In this document: positions 25,883-33,709 of the stretch, in pieces
Position numbering within the stretch: the first letter of the stretch is position 1
Layout: each line of letters opens with the position of its first letter
Source: Deltaproteobacteria bacterium
Lineage (GTDB): Bacteria > Myxococcota_A > Polyangia > Haliangiales > Haliangiaceae
Assembly: GCA_021413675.1 (NCBI GenBank)
Contig: JAIOQA010000540.1
Coordinates: 1 to 44,175 of the forward strand
Reading direction: 5' to 3'
Length of the DNA: 44,175 bases
The notes under the pieces: generated by a model
Databases searched by the model: none
What the model was told of the DNA's origin: nothing
Seen by the model: the letters and a program-made list of their open reading frames with translations, nothing else
Made by a program: the position numbers and the translations under genes

Positions 25883-25990
25883 AGAGCCTGTGAAGCTTTC
25901 GCTTCCAGGCTCTCTCTCGATCGATCGGCCCCGTCGAGGACGACGGTCCCGATCTCCTCCGGAACCTGAACCGGCGACTTCGTCGCCTCA
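25883..25990 (+). repeat. Structured dispersed repeat, copy B, intergenic
   Basis: About 108 bp between two convergent genes. A long perfect hairpin, AGAGCCTG-T-GAAGC-TTTC-GCTTC-CAGGCTCT, is followed by TCGATCGATCGGCCC and a second hairpin, GGCGAC-TTC-GTCGCC, enclosed by CCTGA/TCAGG. The minus-strand hydrolase gene takes its stop codon from its last three bases (25988-25990). A frame equivalent to the one used inside the LysR gene is also open here (reading LSIDRPRRGRRSRSPPEPEP). Confidence 0.85.
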
Positions 25991-26854
25991 GGCGTGCGCG
26001 CCGAGCCAGGCGATCGCGCGGGCTGCGATCGCCTCGGGGAGCTCGACGTGCAGGAAGTGCCCGACGCCAAGGACGACCTCGGCCGCGAGCTCGCTCGCGA
26101 AGAACCGCGCCTGACCGCGCGCCGCCGACGGCGCGATGCAGCCGTCGCGCGCGCCTTGCAGCTGCAGGGTCGGCACGGCGATCGGGCGGGTGAGCGGCCC
26201 GGCGCGCAGCACGCGGGCGAGGGCGCGCGGCGAGACCATCGCGCGGTAGTAGCGGATCGGCGCGGGCATGCTGGCGGCGAGGCAGCGGTGCAGCGCGACG
26301 CGCGCGTCCTCGTCGAGCGCGAAGTCCGGCGACCACGCGCGCCACAGCCAGTCGATGAACGCGAGGTCGCGCGCGCCGACCACCGCGGGCGCCCCCGGCA
26401 GCTGGAACGCGAGCATGTACCAGCTGCGCGCCAGCTGGCCGGTGCGCACCAGCGAGCCGACGAACGCGCGCGGGTGGGGCACCGCCATCGCGATCGCCGA
26501 GCGGAAGCGGGCCGGCGCGATCGCGCACGCTGCGTAGGTCGCGAGCGCGCCCCAGTCGTGGCCGATCAGGTGCACCGGGCGATCGCCGGCGATCGCATCG
26601 GCGATCGCGATCGCGTCGGCGCCGAGCTGCGCGCCATCGTAGGGCCCGCCGAGCGGGCTGGGGGCGTAGCCGCGCATCCACGGCGCGACGACCTCGTAGC
26701 CGGCGGCGGCGATCGCCTCGAGGAACGCGGTCGCGGTCGGCGGGTGATCGGGGAAGCCGTGCAGGAACAGGGCGACCGGCGCGCCGGGCCGCGCGCCGAC
26801 CAGCGCCTGGAAGGCGCCGCCGGGCGTGGCGACCGTCGCCGCGCGCAGCGTCAC
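25988..26854 (-). CDS. Alpha/beta hydrolase, epoxide-hydrolase-like
   Basis: Soluble hydrolase of 288 residues. It has the oxyanion motif LFLHGFPDHPP (about 29-39), the nucleophile elbow LIGHDWGALATY with aspartate at about 100, the lid tyrosine region RYYRAM, an acid in LQLQGARDGCIAP and the late histidine in GVGHFLHVELPEAI. The HGFP/GHDWG pair is typical of soluble epoxide hydrolases and related dehalogenases, so an ester-intermediate mechanism is expected. The GTG start overlaps the stop of the upstream lipoprotein (GTGA). Its 3' end runs into repeat copy B. The substrate is unknown. Confidence 0.85.
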   Translation of the reverse strand: MTLRAATVATPGGAFQALVGARPGAPVALFLHGFPDHPPTATAFLEAIAAAGYEVVAPWMRGYAPSPLGGPYDGAQLGADAIAIADAIAGDRPVHLIGHDWGALATYAACAIAPARFRSAIAMAVPHPRAFVGSLVRTGQLARSWYMLAFQLPGAPAVVGARDLAFIDWLWRAWSPDFALDEDARVALHRCLAASMPAPIRYYRAMVSPRALARVLRAGPLTRPIAVPTLQLQGARDGCIAPSAARGQARFFASELAAEVVLGVGHFLHVELPEAIAARAIAWLGAHA

Positions 26855-27189
26855 TTGGTCTCGGGCTTCCACGCCGCGGCGAGCGTGCAGTCCTCGAGGC
26901 CGACCGAGCGCGCCTCGGCGCGGAGCGCGGCGGCCTTGGCGGCGGCGTCCATCGGCACCAGCGCCACCAGGAAATCGTGGGCGCGCTGGGTCTCGAGCAC
27001 GCCCGGCAGCCAGCGCGCGATGTGCAGCTGGCGCGCGCCCTCGGGCTGCTCGAGCGCGCCCGACTCCTTCTCGGCGTTGCACAGGTGGCCGATGTCGTGG
27101 GCGTAGGGCGTGTCCTGCGGGGTCGGCTTGGGTGGCTCGCTCGACGAGCACGCGGCGAGGACCAGTCCGAGAGCGAGGGCGCGAACCAT
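26851..27189 (-). CDS. Small lipoprotein
   Basis: Protein of 112 residues with a short signal peptide and lipobox LAAC. The mature part begins with a Pro/Ser linker and has a pair of cysteines (HLCNAEK and EDCTLAA). No family recognised. TACGCC stands six bases before the ATG. It is co-translated with the hydrolase downstream. Confidence 0.65.
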   Translation of the reverse strand: MVRALALGLVLAACSSSEPPKPTPQDTPYAHDIGHLCNAEKESGALEQPEGARQLHIARWLPGVLETQRAHDFLVALVPMDAAAKAAALRAEARSVGLEDCTLAAAWKPETK

Positions 27190-27195
27190 GCGCCG

Positions 27196-27201
27196 GGCGT
27201 A
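27196..27201 (-). promoter_or_regulatory. TACGCC hexamer, 6 bases before ATG
   Basis: TACGCC-N6-ATG on the minus strand; TGGACG lies 17 bases further upstream as a possible -35 box. Confidence 0.4.
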
Positions 27202-27379
27202 GCGCGTGAACGGCGGCGCGTCCAGCGCGACCGCACCGCCCCGGTGACCCGCGGTCGGTGGTCGCAGGCCCGGCCGGCCAGACCGGGGAAACCGGCGTCG
27301 ACATCTGGAAACCCGCGCGGCTTTTGCCGTATGAACGGAGAAGTGCGGCTGGGCGAGCCCGCCGGCACGAGGAGATCAC

Positions 27380-27787
27380 ATGGCATACGTCGTCGCTGAC
27401 CCCTGCGTGAAGTGCAAGTACACCGACTGCGTCGCGGTCTGCCCCGTCGACTGCTTCTACGAAGGCAAGAACTCGCTCGCGATCAACCCCGACGAGTGCA
27501 TCGACTGCGGCGCGTGCGAGCCCGAGTGCCCGTCGACCGCGATCTTCGAGGAGAGCGAGCTCCCGGGGAAGTGGGCCGTGTACAAGGACATCAACGCGCT
27601 GGTCACCGGCGTGAAGTCCAAGGGCGACATCGACACGTCGAAGTGGCCCGCGAACCTGCAGGCGCAGCTCGATGGCGTCGAGGCGTGGCCGAACATCACC
27701 GAGCAGAAGCCGGCCCTCGCGGGCGCCGATGCGGCCGCGAAGGAAGACAACAAGATCACCGCGCTGACCCTCGAAGGCGGCTCGTGA
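27380..27787 (+). CDS. fdxA: 7Fe ferredoxin (FdxA / Azotobacter FdI type)
   Basis: Electron carrier of 135 residues with [3Fe-4S] and [4Fe-4S] clusters. Visible ligands are in CVKCKYTDCVAVCPVDCFYEG and CIDCGACEPECPSTAIF, which closely match the arrangement of Azotobacter ferredoxin I, including the CFYEG segment after the first cluster. A GAGGAG site precedes the ATG. The C-terminal 60 residues form the usual extension (WPNITEQKP). A redox partner cannot be named from context; the next gene is unrelated. Confidence 0.93.
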   Translation: MAYVVADPCVKCKYTDCVAVCPVDCFYEGKNSLAINPDECIDCGACEPECPSTAIFEESELPGKWAVYKDINALVTGVKSKGDIDTSKWPANLQAQLDGVEAWPNITEQKPALAGADAAAKEDNKITALTLEGGS

Positions 27788-27837
27788 TCGCGCGGGGCGC
27801 CGCGCCGGGCATCGGCGCGGACCAGCCCCGCTGAGCC

Positions 27838-27908
27838 CGCGGCCTCGGCCGCGCGGCTCGTCCAGACTCGTTCGATCAGCGGCGCACGCTCCGGCGTGCT
27901 GGCCGCTG
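27838..27908 (+). terminator. Two hairpins after the ferredoxin gene
   Basis: CGCGGCC-TC-GGCCGCG (27838-27853) is followed by a longer stem, CAGCGGC-GCACGC-TCCG-GCGTGC-TG-GCCGCTG (27877-27908). Neither has a T run. They lie between ferredoxin and the RNA ligase gene and may end the first transcript. Confidence 0.5.
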
Positions 27909-27950
27909 GGGGCGCGCGTCCCGGCTGCGGGCGCCGCGCACCATCGCTGC

Positions 27951-27956
27951 TAGGAT
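27951..27956 (+). promoter_or_regulatory. TAGGAT -10-like hexamer, 8 bases before ATG
   Basis: TAGGAT-N8-ATG before the RNA ligase gene, without a ribosome site. Confidence 0.45.
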
Positions 27957-27964
27957 GACGGCCC

Positions 27965-29185
27965 ATGCCGCCCCTGCGCGTCGATGCCAGCACGCTCGAT
28001 CGCGACCAGTTCAAGGTCGTCGAGGAGGCCGACGAGTGCCTCGTCATCCCGCGCAAGGACAAGTTCGCCTGGCGCGATGACGAGCTGCACCTGCGCTCGC
28101 TCGTGCTCGATCGCGACGGCTACGTGCGGTCGGCGGGCTTCCCGAAGTTCTTCAACCTCGGCGAGCGGCCCGCGCTCGATCGCGCGCTGGCCGCGGCGAT
28201 GGCGCGCGGCGCGGTCGAGTTCCCCGAGAAGCTCGATGGCTCGCTGATCGTCGCCGATCGGGTCCTCGGCGCGCCGCGGCTGCGCTCGCGCGGGCTGCGC
28301 ACGCTCGGCGAGTTCGAGCCCGAGGTCCAGGGCCTCATCGCCGCGGCGTATCCGCAGCTCCTCGCGTTCCTGCGCGACGACCCGCTGCTCGACGCGCACT
28401 CGCTCCTGTTCGAGTTCGTGTCGCCGGCGCGGACGATCGTGCTGCGGCCCGAGCGCGAGGCGCTGTTCCTGCTCGGCTACGTCGACAAGGGCCGGGTCGC
28501 GCCGGCGTGGGACGCGCCCACGCTCGATCGCGTCAGCGCGGCGACCGGCGTGCCGGTCGCGCCGCTGCACCCGCTGCCCGCGGATCTCGAGGGCGCGCTG
28601 GCCCAGGTCCGGGCGTGGAAGGGCCGCGAGGGCGTGGTCGCGCGCTTCCTCGACGAGGACGGCGCGCCGCGGCTGATCAAGATCAAGGCCGCCGACTACC
28701 TGCGGCTGCACGCCTACCGCACGCGGCTCGCGGGCGCGCGCGCGCTCAAGATCGCCTGGCTGCTCGACCTCGAGGACGAGCACATGCTCTTGCCGTCGCT
28801 CGCGCGCTACGGGCTCGACTGGGAGGCCGCCGAGTTCGCGCGCGCCGACGTCGCGCCGTACCTCGTGCGGCGGCGCGCGGCCACGGCGCGGTTCGAGGCG
28901 TTCGCGGCCCAGCTCGGGCCGTGGGCCGGCGCGCGCGACAAGCGCGAGAAGCGCGCGTACGTCGATCGCGTGCGCGCCATGCTCGCCAGCACCGATGCCT
29001 TCGGCGACGAGTGGTGGTTCACGGTCGCGATGCGCTACTTCGACGCCGATGCCGACGACGCGCGCCTGGTCGTCGATGCCGCCGTGCTCGGCGAGGCGCC
29101 GACGACGCTGCGGGCGTGGCGCAAGGACGTCGACGCCGAGATCCGCGCGATCCTCACCGCGCCGGTCCGCGACGAGGACGGGTAA
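27965..29185 (+). CDS. T4 Rnl1-type RNA ligase
   Basis: ATP-dependent RNA end-joining enzyme of 406 residues. Nucleotidyltransferase motifs appear in order: the upstream SAGFPKFFNLGE segment typical of T4 Rnl1 relatives, motif I EKLDGSL with the AMP-accepting lysine at about 89, a following arginine region LRSRGLRTLGEF, motif III LLFEFVSPARTIVL, motif IV REGVVARF and motif V RLIKIKAADYLRLH. A helical C-terminal domain of about 150 residues follows. No polynucleotide kinase or anticodon nuclease lies next to it. The likely role is repair of cut tRNA or other RNA, by family. Confidence 0.88.
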   Translation: MPPLRVDASTLDRDQFKVVEEADECLVIPRKDKFAWRDDELHLRSLVLDRDGYVRSAGFPKFFNLGERPALDRALAAAMARGAVEFPEKLDGSLIVADRVLGAPRLRSRGLRTLGEFEPEVQGLIAAAYPQLLAFLRDDPLLDAHSLLFEFVSPARTIVLRPEREALFLLGYVDKGRVAPAWDAPTLDRVSAATGVPVAPLHPLPADLEGALAQVRAWKGREGVVARFLDEDGAPRLIKIKAADYLRLHAYRTRLAGARALKIAWLLDLEDEHMLLPSLARYGLDWEAAEFARADVAPYLVRRRAATARFEAFAAQLGPWAGARDKREKRAYVDRVRAMLASTDAFGDEWWFTVAMRYFDADADDARLVVDAAVLGEAPTTLRAWRKDVDAEIRAILTAPVRDEDG

Positions 29186-29414
29186 GCGAACCGCGTCGGC
29201 GCACGTACACCGCGCACCGTCGCACGGGTCGCGCGGCGTTTGACCGCACGCGCGCGTGACCAGGCATCACGCGTCGTCGACGGACGTATCTCCACGGCAT
29301 CATGCGCGTGCCGTCGCGACCGCGCCTCACGACCGGGGTTCGCGCGCTCCCGGCAACCCACCCGTCACCCGCTGGACACCCGTTTTCGTCGGTGTCGGGC
29401 AATACTGGTTCTGC

Positions 29415-30101
29415 GTGTGGTTCTTCGATGACAGCTATCGAGAGGTCGCGACCCTTCGCGACGGCGAGACCGTCGTGCTGCGCCTCGTCCGGCCGTCGGA
29501 CAAGGAGCTGATGCGGCGCGGCTTCGCCAAGCTGTCCCCGGAGTCGCGCTACACCCGGTTCTTCACGCCCAAGCTGAGCCTGACCGAGGACGAGCTCCGC
29601 TACCTGACCGAGATCGATCACGTGCACCACCTCGCGATCGGCGCGATCCGCGAGCACCCCGGCGGCGAGGACGAGGGCCTGGGCGTGGCGCGCTTCATCT
29701 CGCTGCGCGACGAGCCGGGCACCGCCGAGGCCGCGATCGCGGTGCTCGACGAGATGCAGGGCAAGGGCCTGGGCAGCCTGCTGTTCATGCGGCTGGTCGC
29801 CGCGGCCCGCGAGCGCGGCGTCGAGCGGGTGCGCTGCGAGGTCCTGGGCTCGAACCACGGCATGCAGGAGTTCCTGAAGAGCGTGTCGGTCGATCGCACG
29901 CTGTCGGTGGAGTCCGGCGTCGTGCGCGTCGAGCTGACGCTGCCGCCGATGACGCCGGCGGAGCCGCCGGCCGAGGTGCCGCGCGACAGCGCGATGTACA
30001 AGCTCTTGCGGATGGTGGCGCGCGGCGCGGTCGAGACCCGCGCGGTGGTCGCGCGGATGATGGGGCGGCCGCCCTCGGAGCCGCCGATCGTGCACGAGTA
30101 G
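29415..30101 (+). CDS. GNAT acetyltransferase
   Basis: Acetyl-CoA-dependent N-acetyltransferase of 228 residues. The N-terminal segment LRDGETVVLRLVRPSDKELM, then SRYTRFFTPK, resembles the acetyltransferase domain of Pat-type protein acetylases. The CoA-binding motif A is IAVLDEMQGKGLGSLLF. The C-terminal 45 residues are a Pro-rich and then basic extension. I chose the GTG at 29415, eight bases after AATACT, because homology starts there; an ATG at 29256 is possible but the added stretch looks non-coding. It converges with a universal stress protein gene. The target is unknown. Confidence 0.8.
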   Translation: MWFFDDSYREVATLRDGETVVLRLVRPSDKELMRRGFAKLSPESRYTRFFTPKLSLTEDELRYLTEIDHVHHLAIGAIREHPGGEDEGLGVARFISLRDEPGTAEAAIAVLDEMQGKGLGSLLFMRLVAAARERGVERVRCEVLGSNHGMQEFLKSVSVDRTLSVESGVVRVELTLPPMTPAEPPAEVPRDSAMYKLLRMVARGAVETRAVVARMMGRPPSEPPIVHE

Positions 30102-30129
30102 CGAGCGCCTCGATCGGGCGCGCTGCGGC

Positions 30130-31041
30130 TCAGGCGCGCGGCGGGGCGTGCGCGACCAGCACCGAGCAGGCGGTGCTCCGCACGACGCCCTCGGCGACCG
30201 AGCCGAGCAAGAGCCGGCGCATGCCGCGGTGGCCGTGGGTGCCGACCGCGACCAGGTCGTAGTTGCCGCTGGCGGCGACGTGGCTGATCGTGGTGCCCGG
30301 CACGCCCTGGCGCAGCTCGACGGCGATCGTCCGCCCGAGCGCGGCCGCGTCGTCGGTGACCTGCTTGGCGCCGGCGCTCGCCTTGGCGATGATCGCGTCG
30401 CGCAGCGCCGCGAACGCGCCGACCTTCTCGATGACCGAGCTCCACAGCCCCAGCGGGTGCTGCCAGGCGTGCACGACATCGAGCACGCCGTCGGGCGCGA
30501 CCAGCGCGATCGCGGCGCGCAGCGCGGCCTGAGCGGCATCCGAGAAGTCGGTCGCGACCAGCACGCGCGCGAACGCGCCTGCGGGCGGGGCGGGGCCGCG
30601 CGCGACCAGCGACCACTCGGGCGTGCGCTTGACCACCCGCTCCGCGACCGAGCCGCGGAAGAAGTGGCGCAGGCCGTGGTGGTCGTGGGTGCCGACCACG
30701 GTCAGCTGCGCGCCGAGCTCGGCGGCGACGTCGGCGATGACCTCGTCGGGGGCGCCCGGCCGCAGCACGGTCTCGATCACCAGGCCCGGCGCACGCGCGC
30801 GCAGGTCCTCCGCGCGGCGCGCGAGCTGGCGCTGGGCCTCGGCGATCTCGGCGGCGGCCATCGCGGCGAACTGCTCGGCGGTGGCGCTGCGCGAGGTGTC
30901 CTTCTCGGGCGGTGCGTCGGGCTCGGCGAACACCAGCGTCAGCGCGGCGCCGTGGCGCTGGGCGATCGCGACGGCGTGCGTGAGCGCGAGGTCGGCTTCC
31001 GGCGAGAAGTCGGTCGCAGCCACCACACGCGCGATGCCCAT
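30130..31041 (-). CDS. Tandem universal stress protein
   Basis: Protein of 303 residues made of two UspA domains. Domain 1 starts RVVAATDFSPEADLAL and domain 2 starts RVLVATDFSDAAQAAL. Both carry the ATP-binding pattern G-x2-G-x9-G-S: GTHDHHGLRHFFRGS in domain 1 and GTHGHRGMRRLLLGS in domain 2. Such proteins bind ATP and help survival under stress. The gene has TAGGCT six bases before the ATG and no ribosome site. It converges on a GNAT acetyltransferase; acetylation of Usp proteins by such enzymes is known in mycobacteria, so a link is possible but unproven here. Confidence 0.92.
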   Translation of the reverse strand: MGIARVVAATDFSPEADLALTHAVAIAQRHGAALTLVFAEPDAPPEKDTSRSATAEQFAAMAAAEIAEAQRQLARRAEDLRARAPGLVIETVLRPGAPDEVIADVAAELGAQLTVVGTHDHHGLRHFFRGSVAERVVKRTPEWSLVARGPAPPAGAFARVLVATDFSDAAQAALRAAIALVAPDGVLDVVHAWQHPLGLWSSVIEKVGAFAALRDAIIAKASAGAKQVTDDAAALGRTIAVELRQGVPGTTISHVAASGNYDLVAVGTHGHRGMRRLLLGSVAEGVVRSTACSVLVAHAPPRA

Positions 31042-31047
31042 GACGCG

Positions 31048-31053
31048 AGCCTA
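31048..31053 (-). promoter_or_regulatory. TAGGCT -10-like hexamer, 6 bases before ATG
   Basis: TAGGCT-N6-ATG on the minus strand, identical in hexamer and spacing to 24959. Confidence 0.5.
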
Positions 31054-31166
31054 CCCGAGCGCACGGCTGCTGTCGTCGGTCGGTGGTGCGCGGTCGGCCA
31101 AGGATCGCCCCGGATCCGCGCCCGCGCCGACCGCGGCGAGCCGCCGCGTGGCCGCCGACGACAGCA

Positions 31167-32075
31167 TCAGCGCGCCGCGGTGATCGCGATCGTCACGGCG
31201 TCGTCGTCCTCGCTGAGCGCGACGGCGCGGCCCGCGCGAGTCCAATACGCGCCGCCAAGACGGGCCATCACCGCGTTGCGGACCGCGCCGACGTCGGTCG
31301 CGGGGATGCGCGCCTCGATGCGCACGACGCGATCGTTCGCCAGCCGCGCGGTGATCTCGACCGGCTGGGCGCCATCGATCAGCCCGTCGACGTGCCAGCG
31401 CAGGGCGTCCTCGCGCATCGTCGCGCCATCGCCAGCCATGCGCTCGGCGGCCTCCGTGCTCGCGCCCAGCAGCGGGCCGGGTTCGAACGCGAACAGGCGC
31501 GGCGCCTGCGGGCCGAGCAGTTCGCCGAGGTCCTGGCACCGCCGGAACGTGAGCGTACCGTCGCGGAAGGTCGCGCACGCGTGATCCTCGGCGCTGGTCC
31601 AGGTGTCGCGGCCGCGATCGGGCTGGCCCCAGATCGTGATGACCTCGGCGCGCTCGGGCGGCGACGTCATCGAGACCGCGAGCGTGCCGTCGCTGTTCGG
31701 CTCGTCGTCGTAGCCCACCGACGCCCCCAGCGGCGCGAGCTCGGCCGTCATGCGCGCGACCGCGCCGTCGTCCTGCGCGTACGGGGTTGGGCCCATCCAG
31801 CGGATCCCCTTCAGCGCCGGGCCGGGCGCGCCGCGCACGCCGAGCAGGTGGTTGACCGCGGCCTGGCGCGCGATCATCGCGCGGCGGGTGTCCTCCGGCG
31901 AAGGCCCACGCGGCTCGGGCAGGCGCATGGCACGGCCGCCGGCCGCCGACGTGTGCGTGCCCTTGCAGTCGTGGATCGCCGCGACCGCGAAGACGTTGAC
32001 GATCACCGCGCTCGCGATCGCCAGCCGGGTGCGGGCGCCGCGCGACAGGTTGTCTGAGAACGAGCTGGGGATCAT
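31167..32075 (-). CDS. Membrane-anchored hypothetical protein, downstream paralog
   Basis: Protein of 302 residues with one N-terminal hydrophobic segment (LAIASAVIVNVFAVAAI). The rest is a soluble domain that pairs with the protein of the gene upstream. Shared marks are WGQPDRGRDTW against WGAPDRNDDTW, then a conserved H-x-CAT followed by L-x-x-RRCQ-x-L-x-x-LLG, and a WHV-x-G-L segment. No family recognised. The ATG overlaps the stop of the paralog (ATGA), so the two are made together and may form a complex. Confidence 0.72.
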   Translation of the reverse strand: MIPSSFSDNLSRGARTRLAIASAVIVNVFAVAAIHDCKGTHTSAAGGRAMRLPEPRGPSPEDTRRAMIARQAAVNHLLGVRGAPGPALKGIRWMGPTPYAQDDGAVARMTAELAPLGASVGYDDEPNSDGTLAVSMTSPPERAEVITIWGQPDRGRDTWTSAEDHACATFRDGTLTFRRCQDLGELLGPQAPRLFAFEPGPLLGASTEAAERMAGDGATMREDALRWHVDGLIDGAQPVEITARLANDRVVRIEARIPATDVGAVRNAVMARLGGAYWTRAGRAVALSEDDDAVTIAITAAR

Positions 32076-33001
32076 CGGCTGATCGTCAGCATGACGCCGT
32101 CGGCGCTCGCCGGTTGCAGCGTGACCGTGCGGCCCCTGGTGGTCCAGGTCGCGTGACCCTCCATGCGCTCGAGCAGCTGCGCGTGGACGGCCTCGGGATC
32201 GAACGCCGGGATCACGACCTCGACCCGGGTCACGATGCCGTGACGGTCGAACACCGCGGTCACTTCGACCGGCTCGTGCGCCTCGACGAGGCCTGCGACG
32301 TGCCAGCGCGCGCGCTCGTCGAACTCCGCCAGATCGCTGTCCTCGAGCGCGTCGCGCAGCGGCGCGATGCCCGACCCAACGGCCGAGGTAGCCTCGAAGG
32401 CGAACCGGCGCGGGGCATCCGCTCCCAGCAGGTCATCCAGCGACTGGCAGCGCCGCCACGCCAGCCTGCTCGGCGACAGCGTCGCGCACGTGTGCGTCTC
32501 CGCGTCGATCCAGGTGTCGTCGTTGCGATCGGGCGCGCCCCACGCGACCTCGATCTCGTCGCGGGTGAGCGGGGCACCCATGTCGGCGCGCACCGTGCCC
32601 GCAGCCTCATCGATCGTGACCGTGGGGTCGAGCGGATCGAGCCGCGACGAGACCCGGCTGTCATCGGCGAGCGACGGGATCGGGCCATGCCAGGTGATGT
32701 CCCCGAGCGCGGCGCCGAACTGGGCCCGGCCGGCCAGCAGCGCGTCGCGGGCGTCGTGGCGCGCGATGTCGGCGCGGCCCAGCTCGGCTTGCTGGTCGGC
32801 GTACTCGTCGAGCGAGGATCCGCGCTCGCGCCGCGGCGCGAACAGATCGTCGTCATCGTCACTCATCCGCGCGTAGGCCTCGTCGTCGTCGGGATCGATC
32901 GTGTGCTGGCCCTGCGCGAGCGCGTAGCCGAACACGCCGACCAGGCCCACGCCGATGATCCCCACCCGCACCTTCGAACCCGTCGACAGGCCTCGCAACA
33001 T
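32072..33001 (-). CDS. Membrane-anchored hypothetical protein, upstream paralog
   Basis: Protein of 309 residues with one N-terminal membrane segment (VGIIGVGLVGVFGYALA), a very acidic stretch (DPDDDEAY, SDDDDD), then the same domain as the downstream gene (WGAPDRNDDTW, the H-x-CAT motif, RRCQSLDDLLGADAPRRFAFE). The shared cysteines of CATL and RRCQ may pair. No family recognised. TACCAA stands six bases before the ATG. It resembles a tandem duplication that has diverged strongly. Confidence 0.72.
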   Translation of the reverse strand: MLRGLSTGSKVRVGIIGVGLVGVFGYALAQGQHTIDPDDDEAYARMSDDDDDLFAPRRERGSSLDEYADQQAELGRADIARHDARDALLAGRAQFGAALGDITWHGPIPSLADDSRVSSRLDPLDPTVTIDEAAGTVRADMGAPLTRDEIEVAWGAPDRNDDTWIDAETHTCATLSPSRLAWRRCQSLDDLLGADAPRRFAFEATSAVGSGIAPLRDALEDSDLAEFDERARWHVAGLVEAHEPVEVTAVFDRHGIVTRVEVVIPAFDPEAVHAQLLERMEGHATWTTRGRTVTLQPASADGVMLTISR

Positions 33002-33007
33002 GGCCCG

Positions 33008-33013
33008 TTGGTA
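33008..33013 (-). promoter_or_regulatory. TACCAA hexamer, 6 bases before ATG
   Basis: TACCAA-N6-ATG on the minus strand; weak hexamer but the recurrent spacing. Confidence 0.3.
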
Positions 33014-33073
33014 CCACGCGGTCCGGCCAATCGAGGCGGCAAAATCATCGCGGGAGGTACTCCCGCCTCGCGC

Positions 33074-33676
33074 TCAGCCGTCGCCGCGGATACCCGCGAA
33101 CGCGACGCCGATGAGCCCGGTCGACCGCAGCGTGGCCAGCGCGTTGGCCTCCTCGCGGGTCAGCGGGCCCTCGTTGCCGAGCACGCGGGTCACCGCGAGC
33201 ACCGTCGCGCCATCGATCGGGCCGTGCAGCTCGAACAGCGCGGCGAGGGTCTGGCAGTCGGCGGCGGGCATCGGCCGGAACGCCTCGCGGAGCGACGCGG
33301 CGAGCGCGGGCTCGTGCTGCGCGGCCTGGAAGAACCCGGCCAGCGACGCCGGCGTGAACGAGAACACCGCGCGCTGGGTCGCGGTCACGTTCTCGACGTC
33401 CGCGGCGACGCGCAGCGCGTTGGTCACGGTGCCCCAGATGCGCGCGGTCGGCGACAGGAGCGTGTAGCGCACGTTGTCGAAGTACGCGCGGGTCGCGTCG
33501 TGCTGACGCCGCACCTCGGGCGACGGCGAGCCCACCGGACCGGCGCCGAGATCGGCGAGCTGCTCGCGCAGCACGCCCTGCAGCAGATCGCGCTCACCGC
33601 CTTCGCGGGTACGCCAGATCTCGAGGATGCGCGCCAGTCCCGCGCGCAGGATATGAGTGCTGTCGTTCGGGCTCAC
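33074..33676 (-). CDS. Hypothetical helical protein
   Basis: Soluble, mostly helical protein of 200 residues (for example HILRAGLARILEIWRTREGGERDLLQGVL, LAGFFQAAQHEPALAASLREAFRPM). No signal peptide and no family recognised. The GTG at 33676 is chosen because TATCCT stands exactly six bases before it. The frame is open to 33742, but that stretch covers an A7 run and a palindrome that look like promoter DNA. It may be controlled through that palindrome. Confidence 0.65.
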   Translation of the reverse strand: MSPNDSTHILRAGLARILEIWRTREGGERDLLQGVLREQLADLGAGPVGSPSPEVRRQHDATRAYFDNVRYTLLSPTARIWGTVTNALRVAADVENVTATQRAVFSFTPASLAGFFQAAQHEPALAASLREAFRPMPAADCQTLAALFELHGPIDGATVLAVTRVLGNEGPLTREEANALATLRSTGLIGVAFAGIRGDG

Positions 33677-33682
33677 GGAACC

Positions 33683-33709
33683 AGGATAAGCGATCAGCCC
33701 GGTGATCGC
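33683..33709 (-). promoter_or_regulatory. TATCCT hexamer plus operator-like palindrome
   Basis: TATCCT (33688-33683)-N6-GTG. Directly upstream lies the perfect inverted repeat GCGATCA-N6-TGATCGC (33690-33709), covering the spacer and -35 area, and then an A7 run on the minus strand (33717-33723). The layout suits repression at the promoter. Read on the plus strand it is a hairpin followed after eight bases by T7, so a terminator is the alternative. Confidence 0.55.
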
